Below are positions 32,703 through 40,648 of a stretch of DNA of 64,000 bases, one piece after another. Made by a program: the position numbers and the translations under genes. The number at the start of each line of letters is the position of its first letter. Position 1 is the stretch's first letter. The stretch is from Bolinopsis microptera (Eukaryota > Ctenophora > Tentaculata > Lobata > Bolinopsidae): positions 6,962,858 through 7,026,857 of the forward strand of contig NC_087075.1 of assembly GCF_026151205.1 (NCBI RefSeq), in the 5' to 3' direction. The notes under the pieces were generated by a model. That model did not search any database. It was given only the letters and a program-made list of their open reading frames with translations, and was not told the DNA's origin.

Positions 32703-34657
32703 GACTGAAGTACAGATCTACGGGGACGTGGGGAAAATCTATTTTGGGCCTTGGCAACAGCACTGAACAACCTCCCATCAACGGGGCTACCTAGGATCTT
32801 ATGGGCAATTGCCCGAGAGAGTTTAAAGATACCGTTTGATCCAAGGTGGATTGGGTCATCCGGCTTCTTGTATCTACAGAACTGCTTGTTCAGTAGACCC
32901 TCTTCATCGACAAAACTATCAAAATCTAAAGTTCCTATCCTAGTGTTAGTATTACAGTAACCAAATAATAAACTATTAAATTCCATGGCTCTGTCATTCA
33001 GCCAGGAGGACCTAGTTGGTAGGATGGGTGAGACTATAACTTTAGAATATGGACACAAATCACAAATATTCTTGAGCTTCTTCGTCAGCTCATCAGCCCA
33101 ATGTTTAACATCACCCCCTCCCCTTTTAATATTATTTACACCACAGTGTACTACAACGTTCTTGTATCCTACACAAATAGCAGGGTCTAACTGATCTATT
33201 GTGAAACATTCAACTCTTTTTCCAGGCAGTTTGTGACCAAATGTCCCTTTCCCTGCACCAAACCGGAGGAACCGGGTGTTTGAGTCACCAATAATCAATG
33301 TTGCATTGGTGCTGTTGCTAACATAACGGAACGTTATACTGAATCTTATGTCCCTCTTCTCAGTGCTCTTATCTATTCTGTGGTCCCAGAGGAACTGGGA
33401 CTGCTTGCTCATGATATAAAGACTGCGTCCCTCTATCGTCTCAATGACTTCCCCATTTGTTGAGCCTTTCATTGAGAACTTAACCGAGCACTGGCTTCCT
33501 AAGGATACTGTGAAAATCGAACTGTCGTGCACAAGAGAGTTCTCGTTGTCCGAGTGTTTGGGGAGAAAGCTGCTCTCATCATTGTACCGGTTGATCAAGC
33601 ATTGATTAATAACTGTACCAGGGCAATGCTTCTTTATTCTTGAGGCAAGTTCAACAAGAACATCGGGGAGGTCTTCTGATTTGGGCTTAGCAGCTTTTGC
33701 CCCAGGGTAATCATATGGTTCTCCAAAGCTTATAACTCCATGCCCATTTTCTGAGTTACAGTCAAAATCATCTTTCTGTTGATCAAGGAAATTTAAGAGC
33801 TCAGAGTTCAAGGTGGTATCAATGAATTCTGGTACATAAGACATAATGTGCTTGGACTTAGGTTCGTCTGCACTTGAAGGCTTCTGTGCATCCAGTAGGA
33901 GTTGTTCATGGTCTGATTCGCAGGCTGCTGGTGACCCTATGTTAAAAGGAGGTAAGGCCAGGTCAGGAGTGGACACGTTGGAAGACCTACTGTTTTTGAA
34001 ACAGTTAATATCAAGTTTAAGTTCAGCAAGCTTGGAGTTGATGGAGTCAAGAGTCCTAAGATGGCTATCGTTGTCTTTCAAGCTTTTGATGGATATTTGG
34101 ATGGCTTCTAAAGACTTGTGTATAGAGCTTCCGTCAGAGATAGTATGACCCATTGGAATGGTGGAGGGAGCTGACAAGTATGACGGGGACTTAACGTCGT
34201 GGTCACATTTCTTGCCACTAACAACAGCACAAACATTTTCAGCAAGGCCAAGCAAGGATAGGAGACCCTCTGCCAGGGTGGCTTTATTAAGAGAGGAACA
34301 ACCCTTAACCATAGATGGCGTTATGATTCCAAAGTTGTTCACTTCAACTTTCAAAAGGTTAGAAATGTTAAGCTTGATGATATCTATCTCTGAGCGCAGG
34401 CTCTGCGAATGAGTTAACAAAAAGTTGTCGAAGGGGGCAGACTCATTTGAAAAGAAACTAATAAGGCTGCTACAGTTTTTATTTTCCTCTGATTCATGAA
34501 GTATTTTGTCGACGTCGTTCAGTACTTCATCAATATCGGCAATGATATTTGTAGCGGGTGTAGTCTGGTCCGGAACCGTAGCGGGTGTAGTCTGGTCCGG
34601 AACAGGTTGTGGACTCTCACACTTTTCTGGGTGAGTGTCGTTAGATGTATCAATCAT
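32699..34657 (-). CDS. LINE copy 2 ORF1: AlkB-like dioxygenase plus SGNH hydrolase protein
   Basis: 652 residues from MIDTSNDTH; open upstream to 34717 (MLVGREGAPWSVWYP). Residues 1-265: acidic/Thr-Pro-rich and Ser-rich, with weak coiled-coil character (LDSINSKLAELKLDI). AlkB-like domain about 265-446: NRYNDESSFLPKHSDNE with the HxD at 368-370, distal His 426 in FLWDHRI, Arg 438 and Arg 444 in RFSITFR. SGNH domain about 452-635: GDSN at 457-460, HCGVNNI near 505, DPIHLGS near 610. No stop or frameshift. The catalytic residues match copy 1 exactly although the N-terminal half differs, which suggests both enzyme domains are under selection. Enzyme activity and substrate are not shown by sequence. 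Confidence 0.85.
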   Translation of the reverse strand: MIDTSNDTHPEKCESPQPVPDQTTPATVPDQTTPATNIIADIDEVLNDVDKILHESEENKNCSSLISFFSNESAPFDNFLLTHSQSLRSEIDIIKLNISNLLKVEVNNFGIITPSMVKGCSSLNKATLAEGLLSLLGLAENVCAVVSGKKCDHDVKSPSYLSAPSTIPMGHTISDGSSIHKSLEAIQISIKSLKDNDSHLRTLDSINSKLAELKLDINCFKNSRSSNVSTPDLALPPFNIGSPAACESDHEQLLLDAQKPSSADEPKSKHIMSYVPEFIDTTLNSELLNFLDQQKDDFDCNSENGHGVISFGEPYDYPGAKAAKPKSEDLPDVLVELASRIKKHCPGTVINQCLINRYNDESSFLPKHSDNENSLVHDSSIFTVSLGSQCSVKFSMKGSTNGEVIETIEGRSLYIMSKQSQFLWDHRIDKSTEKRDIRFSITFRYVSNSTNATLIIGDSNTRFLRFGAGKGTFGHKLPGKRVECFTIDQLDPAICVGYKNVVVHCGVNNIKRGGGDVKHWADELTKKLKNICDLCPYSKVIVSPILPTRSSWLNDRAMEFNSLLFGYCNTNTRIGTLDFDSFVDEEGLLNKQFCRYKKPDDPIHLGSNGIFKLSRAIAHKILGSPVDGRLFSAVAKAQNRFSPRPRRSVLQS

Positions 34658-35272
34658 GGCGTAGAAGCGTTGAGGGTACCAGACAGACCAGGGGGCACCT
34701 TCACGTCCAACCAGCACACCCCCTGAAAAGAAAGAAGAGCAGATAGCAGTTTCGAATATTCTGTATTGGAAGAAAAAATCCAGTTTACAACAATGAAAGT
34801 GTAAACGGGATTAGTCAAAATGATTCAAAAGAAAGATTGAAAAATTGAACAGACTGACGGACTACGACACATGGGACAAAAGAGTGAGTGCGTATGAAAA
34901 ATATGAGGTGGTTGGACTGGCAAGCCCTATCATTGAATCAGAATACATTACATATATAATCCATAGGCCACATAATATGTCAGCCTGTTCTTGGAGCACA
35001 GCCCCAAAAGTTATCAGAAGTGATGTTCAAGTTTAAAGTTTAAAATTCTTTCAACACTATCTACACATTAATCAGGGTTGTCCAACTGTCCAATTGTGGA
35101 TTGTGGTGTGAATGGAGTTATACATTGCCAAACAGAAACATTATTCACTACAACTACTTAACTTCTTAACAGGTTAAGAGTGCCAGTCTTCTGTTTCAGC
35201 ACCCCCTGGACCATCATAGTACCCCCGATGCAGTTAACTTTAGCAAGCCATGGACATATTGGACATCCTCAA
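34658..35272 (-). promoter_or_regulatory. LINE copy 2 5' untranslated/promoter region
   Basis: Aligns with 12682-13264 of copy 1 with a few indels and ends at the same base. Likely contains the internal promoter; motifs cannot be named. Confidence 0.55.
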
Positions 35273-35956
35273 TAAATGTAATAGATTTGTAGTGTTGTAA
35301 TTAGTTTAAAATAGTTGTAAATAGTATTTGCAACAGTCAGGCAGCAGCAGTTAGCAACAGTCAGTAGCAGTTATAAGCAGCAGTTTCTTTGCACTTTAGT
35401 CTCCCTGTGAGCAGTCAGCAGCAGTTTTTGCACGTACTTTAGTCTCCCTGTGGCCAAATAAAAATACGAGCTAAAAACCATTGGCGCACGGCTTTATATA
35501 TTTATTAGTAGTATAATATACGTCCAATTCCATTTCACATCTTCCATAATTAACAGGATCTTAAACAGGATTAACATAAACGGGATTAAACAGGATTAAA
35601 CATTAATTTTTCAATGAAAGCCCTAACACTCACGTTTTGATTAATATTATACATCAATAGAGAAATAAATAAATAAATAATGTGCAAGTGTTCTTAAAAT
35701 TCAAATTTTAAAAATCATTTAAATTTAACTTCGTCACATCTTGGTCAAAAGAGAAACAAGTGCAAATATAATAATTTAATTCCGATCCCACGAGCATCGT
35801 TCCATAATAATATGATATCGTTCCATAGTAGTATGACATGATGATATGAATTAGTAACCGAATATCAACAGTTCAGTAACCGAATATCAACAGCCTAGCT
35901 AGAATGAAAGGTAAATATTAAAACGAATTAGCCCTAGCACTTAGAAACACTCCAGA

Positions 35957-36116
35957 CAGTGGCGTAACTTAGGGCCCCGCAGACCCCGCTGTGCGTATGA
36001 GGGGCGCAATTTTCCTGAATTTTAGGCCCTTTCACTGAAAAAACGCCTTATTTGTGTATTTTCCTGTCCAATTGAAAATTGAGCGGGGGGCGCCAACACA
36101 CAAAGTAACGCCACTG
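35957..36116. mobile_element. hAT-like MITE, 160 bp, 8-bp target duplication
   Basis: Begins CAGTGGCGTAACTT and ends AAGTAACGCCACTG (inverted, one mismatch). Flanked by perfect 8-bp ACTCCAGA on both sides. An 8-bp duplication is the hAT signature. Non-coding, so it needs a transposase from elsewhere. Same family as 45491-45802 and the composite at 52236-61094. Confidence 0.9.
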
Positions 36117-36396
36117 ACTCCAGAGGTGTTTATAACACAAAATTGAAATATAATCCCTGTGCGTCCCAGCGTTATGTGTGTTGTACCTATTTACTGCCAC
36201 CAGCATGACGTAAACCCCCATGACATAGGGTTAAAATGCTCCCCTGGCGAGATATTGGCGAAAAACTGTCTCGATCACGTGATATGACCGTGTAAGGAAG
36301 TTAGTCTAAATGTAATTCCTTATTCCTCGATGAATTTGTTATTCTCAATTTGAATTATTGTCTTAAACGAATTAGCCCTAGCACTTAGCAATGCAC

Positions 36397-36890
36397 CCGG
36401 AGGTGATTATACTTTTATAATACCTTCCGGGAATTATATCCACTAAATCTCGGGGACACCGAGAGCTAATAATTTGCAGATATATCCCGCAAGGGAAGCG
36501 AAGGTATTATCAGCATAGACTCAGACTGGCTGGCGGCAAGTTTCAAAACAAATAATATAATAATAGCTTGGCTATTGAGTGCTGAGCGCAATAATTCCCG
36601 ACAGCTTGCTGGAGGGAACGCGCAGGCACGAAATTGCCAACCTATTATGTATCATAATACATTCCGGTTCCGATTAGAAGGTGTGTAATGTGATACGTGC
36701 GCATGATACAATATAGTGTCTAATATATAGAACGCCAGTGTTATTTGTTTTACAACTTGCCGCCAGCCAGTCTGAGTCTATGCTGATAATACCTTTGCTT
36801 CCCTTGTGGGAAAAATGTGCAAATTATCAGCTCTCGGTGTCCCCGAGTTTTAGTGGATATAATTCCCAGAAGGTATTATAATATAATAAT
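36397..36890. repeat. Foldback repeat (A-B-A')
   Basis: A module of about 150 bp at 36397-36555 (TTCCGGGAATTATATCC...GACTGGCTGGCG) is present in inverted form at 36735-36890, with a spacer (B: GAGTGCTGAGCGC, TTCCCGACAGCTTGCTGGAG) between. A second B copy lies at 36885-37000. Module A is also at 39600-39760 (inverted), 40360-40520 and 45155-45350; inverted B at 39766-39835. Confidence 0.75.
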
Positions 36891-37000
36891 ACCTTGGCTA
36901 TTGAGTGCTGAGCGCGATAATTCCCGACAGCTTGCTGGAGGGAACGCGCGGGCACGAAATTGCCAAGGTGTTATGTATTATAATATTTTCCGGTTCCGAC
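36885..37000. repeat. Module B of the foldback family, second copy
   Basis: Direct repeat of 36558-36660, with the shared words GGCTATTGAGTGCTGAGCGC and GACAGCTTGCTGGAGGGAAC. Confidence 0.75.
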
Positions 37001-37489
37001 ATGAACGTATTTGGTTTCTTTGCGGACACAATCGTATGATTTTGCTGCTGCTAATATAGTAGAAGATTTTTAATTTTGTATGTGTCAGTTTAATAAGTGA
37101 TAAATATTATTCACTTGGGATGCATTGAACAAAGGAAACTTCTTTTTTAAAGTATAAAATGGAGTAAGCATTAATATTGTCCTGTAGTAATACAAGATAT
37201 TTCAAAAATATTGTCCAGATTTAAAAAACAGTAACAAATTTTATAAAGGAGCAAAATGCCCATTATCGCGTCGGTTGCCATTAGTTAGTTAGTTCATAAA
37301 GCTTACAAATTTGATTTGTTAAGCTCATTTCTTCCAGCGATTCAACTTTGTTAAATTTTTTGCTCTGTTCCAAAAGTCGAATTTTGAGAAAAATGGGGTT
37401 AACATCCAAGCTGTGACTTTCTTTCTAATATTTGGTAATAGATATTTAGTAAATTCTAGGCTTCGATGAAAACCTTAAACAATGAATCA

Positions 37490-37540
37490 AGGACAATATT
37501 AATGCCGCCCTTTATTCAAGGGCGGCATTAATATTGTCCT
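37490..37540. repeat. Perfect 23-bp palindrome, 5-nt loop
   Basis: Arms 37490-37512 and 37518-37540 are exact inverted copies around the loop TATTC, 14 bp past the stop of the Crypton-like gene. The outer 24 bp (37526-37549) also occur as a direct repeat at 37169-37192. It could act as a transcript end structure or mark an element end; neither is shown. Confidence 0.9.
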
Positions 37541-37554
37541 GTAGTAATAAATAT

Positions 37555-39408
37555 TCAATAATTTCTCCATAAACTCGTCCTTTGAGAAAATGCTACGTTA
37601 ATGTTCTCGTTATCTTCACTCTCAAAGTCAATAGGTTCATTCTTAATTACAGTTTTGGCTACGGAGTCTGTTTCTGACAGGGATTCCAGATCTGAATCTG
37701 TAATGTCGATTATCGCGTCCGTCTGTGTTGCTGTGTCTGCTGTACAACTGGATCTCGTGTCTCCTGAAGTGAATAGAATTGTTAAAAATATCATCCTTCA
37801 ATAAGCAAAATTCAACATCTCTGGAAATTTTAAAACACGTCCGATTGTTATTCAATACAAGCATTTGATAACAGAAACTTATACAAATTTTAGAAAGTCC
37901 ACTAATGCTGTGTTTAGGGAAAAGAGCAATTAATTTGAGATTTACCTTTTATTTCTGTTTGAGATGATTGACTGCAGTTGGCTGTGATCATAATCTCCGT
38001 TTGTGTCGTTGTGTCTTCTGTTGCTGGTGTGTATCTGTTTTCTGCTGCTGTGGTGTTTCTGTTTTCTGCTGCTGCGGAACTAGAACTCTCATTTCCTGCG
38101 GCAAATATAAACGTTAAAAGGAATGTATTAGATAACAGAAACCTGTTGCATTTATGCTGTGTTTTGGGCAACAAATATTAATTTGAAATTTAACGGCAAA
38201 AATAATCGTTAAAAAGAATGCATTAGATAACAGAAACCTGTTGCATTAATGCTGTGTTTTGGGAAACAAATGTTAATTTGAAATTTACCTCTCACTGCAT
38301 CAGATAATCTCTTCGTGAGATCTTTTCCACTAGGGCGCTCGTACGACTTTAGTGATTTATCCGAAATGTGTCCTGTGCGAAGTCTGATTTCTGAATCAGT
38401 AAACATCCCTGTGCTCCTAAGATTCGTTATGGTGGTATGCCGCAAGTGTCTTAAAGTACCATTAAAGTCTGTCTCAGAAATCTTTGCCATTTGGAACGAT
38501 TCTGTAAACAAAACTGGGAAATAGTTCTTTCCGATGGACCTGTTTGAGTACCATATTTCTGTAAGCTTTCCCTTTTCTTTAGTTAACCTAGGTTTTACAT
38601 GGTGCAAGAGCTTAACGGGATCACAGTGTGTGGCATTGCGTACTTCAGCGGAGCAATGTTGAAGGTACCGTTCTAGGATGTAGTGGAGGTCTCTTTCATC
38701 ATCTTTAGTAGAGCGGTGGTCTATTACTTTTTTATCCCTGTTAACGGATTGAATTCCAGGTTGATGGTTTTTAGACCGGTTTTCGGTGTAAGTATACAAT
38801 ACAGTATTCTCATCAACTGGTGAGGATTGCAGGTCTGCTAGGCTTAAATCAGAGAGTTCTGAACCGCCTCTTAGAGTCAACATTTTAGTCAATACATACA
38901 CAACTGCTCGCAGAAGTCCCCGAGGGTCATCTAAGTCTAAAGCGTACGTCCAGAGGCTGTCTTCCTGTTCAGAAGTAACTATATCTTCACCTCGTTTCCT
39001 CTTTTTGTCTCTTCTTAATCCTTGCAAATGCTTCATTCGTCCGTTTATGAGCCGGTTAAGAAATCCAAACTTTGGTTCTTTCGACATGAAATTTCCTGTT
39101 TCACCATTGTTCACTACACTCACTCTACAGAGAGCAAGTATAAGGGCATGAAAAGTTTTGGCTTCATATGGTTGCCCCTTGATGTCAGTAACTTCAGTAA
39201 TGAGCTTTGATAGAACAAAAGTTATTCTGTCTAGAGGAACGTCGTTGAACTCACTAGGAATGTTGTCCAAGGGGGCCACTTCGTTGTGGCACAATGCCCA
39301 GGCTCTGTATCTGTTTTTCGACCAGTTATTCTGATTCTTTGTCCCCTGACCATCTGAATCAGCTGCCAGTAGCTGTAATTCATCTTCACTCAGTGGTCGG
39401 ATGTTCAT
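37555..39408 (-). CDS. Crypton-like tyrosine recombinase, three exons
   Basis: Exons on the minus strand: 39408-38289, 38095-37946 and 37763-37555. All have GT-AG borders in phase 1, giving 492 residues. The first exon holds the recombinase: an N-terminal SAM-like domain, a nuclear-type basic patch (RRDKKRKRGED, about residue 132), then a catalytic core with RGG (Arg, about 180), HLRHTT (His-x-x-Arg-type block), TGH and the likely nucleophile Tyr in SLKSYERP near residue 356. The last two exons encode Thr/Gln/Ala-rich and acidic tails, each with a TQT(E/D)-type motif. Such eukaryotic YR proteins come from Crypton elements, which integrate by recombination; some were domesticated. Intact, so it may be active or co-opted. 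I cannot place the element ends. Confidence 0.8.
38098..38288. repeat. Tandem ~100-bp duplication in Crypton intron 1
   Basis: Two units (about 38098-38186 and 38190-38288) share CATTAGATAACAGAAACCTG and AATGCTGTGTTTTGGG-type words. A third, more diverged copy lies in intron 2 (about 37855-37945). This suggests the small downstream exons arose by exon-plus-intron duplication. Confidence 0.7.
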
Positions 39409-39599
39409 GATTAAAACTCGACAGTCACAATAACAAAAAGGTTCTGATTAACAAAGGATATAGCAACTGACTAACGACTGACGTATTTGGAACTGGTTCA
39501 AATTAGGGACCGTGCCAACGCGTGCAGCATGGTGCGCGCACCTCTCCCACGCTTTCCAGTCACGTGACAAGAACTCTCATAAGAAAATATCCAGCCCGG

Positions 39600-39835
39600 G
39601 TATTATCAGTTTAAATGTAGCGCATCCCCGCTCATCAAGGCGACGGGGAGTCTGGGCTGATAATACCTCGGTTTCTCTAGCGGGAATAATGTACAAATTA
39701 TCAGCTCTCAGTGTCGGAGACTTTTAGTGGATATAATTCCCAGAAGGTATTATAAAATACAATACCTCCACTACTTCGTGCATGCGTGTTCCCTCCAGCA
39801 AGCTGTCGGGAATTATCGCGCTTAGCAGAGGCGGC
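39600..39835. repeat. Foldback family modules A' and B, inverted
   Basis: 39600-39760 shares ACAAATTATCAGCTCTC and TTAGTGGATATAATTCCCAG with 36800-36890 in the same orientation; 39766-39835 is B inverted. So the Crypton gene lies between two copies of A' in direct orientation. Confidence 0.65.
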
Positions 39836-40032
39836 TATTGAGGGCGTCCAGGCGTCCGTGGACGCCTTAAAATTATTATCTGGTGGCTGGTGCTTAAAAT
39901 AGAAATAGTAATTAGTAATAGTGTTAGGAAATAACAAATCGCAATATAAAGGTCTTCATTTACTATCATACGTTTTGATGTAAGCGCACGCGTGATCTTC
40001 GTGAAATTTTGTGTTGTAGGGAGTCCTGGACC

Positions 40033-40184
40033 ACTCAGCCGCGCAGTTTTAACACATAGTTAATTGTAAACGTTACAAAGCACATCGTGCGCATCCCACT
40101 ATAGGTAATCTATTATGATTTGCCTCGATTTGGGGGTCCAGGACCCTTTGCAATTTGACTGCTATATGATACTGCGCGGCTGAG
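40033..40184. mobile_element. Short MITE with 14-bp inverted repeats
   Basis: CTCAGCCGCGCAGT at 40033 and its inverse at 40171-40184, with a nested inverted GTCCTGGACC/GGTCCAGGAC. Non-coding. No clear target duplication. Confidence 0.55.
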
Positions 40185-40359
40185 ATCGTACACGTGTGGA
40201 CTGGTGTCCTGTTTCACCCATGTTATAAGTTTTTGTGTTTGTTTGCTGTCGCCTGTAAAGTGTTACACAATACACATTACATTTACAAGGCCCTGTGTGT
40301 AATGTAATCGGTAGTTTGGAGGGATCAGCTTGAGCCGGCTCCAGCTTGAGCGTTTTGTG

Positions 40360-40520
40360 TATTATAATATTTTCCGGGAATTATTTCCCCGAAAAGTCGT
40401 AGACACTGGTAACCAATAATTTCCTGCAAGGGTTGCCGGAGTATTATGAGGAAAGACTGCAAGTCACTTCACTGGACTGGCTGGCAGGAAGTTTCAAAAC
40501 AAATAACAGTTGCACACTAT
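40360..40520. repeat. Foldback family module A
   Basis: Shares TATTATAATATTTTCCG, GAATTATTTCCCCGAAAAGT, ACTGGTAACC and GGAAGTTTCAAA with 45155-45350. Confidence 0.7.
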
Positions 40521-40648
40521 ATAATATTACACACTATAATTTATCTGCGCATTTGGAGTCGTTTAAACCTTTTATTTAAACAACTAGATAATTGTACCTT
40601 TTTAAAAATCCAATCCTGATAGCTTGAAAAGCGAGAGGATTTTCTAGT

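Larger units (their letters stand above)
30196..35272 (-). mobile_element. LINE copy 2, 5' segment
   Basis: 5' UTR, ORF1 and most of ORF2 of the CR1-like family. The 5' end is the same base as in copy 1 (13264), so both are full length at the 5' end. ORF2 is nearly identical to copy 1, while the ORF1 N-terminal half and the 5' UTR differ more. Together with 25382-26048 and 19325-20179 it forms one element broken by two later insertions. Confidence 0.85.
35273..37489. other. Non-coding gap with many short repeats
   Basis: No gene recognised. It contains CAGCAG/TTTGCACTTTAGT repeats (35345-35470) matching the left flank of LINE copy 2 in inverted orientation, GATTAAACAGG repeats near 35560-35605, a doubled 19-bp AGTAACCGAATATCAACAG near 35852-35892, a hAT-like MITE and a foldback array (listed separately). 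Confidence 0.5.
39409..40648. other. Gap between the Crypton gene and TMEM260
   Basis: No gene. It holds inverted foldback modules A' and B (about 39600-39835), a MITE (40033-40184) and module A (40360-40520). The stretch upstream of 40649 should include the TMEM260 promoter, but I cannot point to a motif. Confidence 0.5.
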
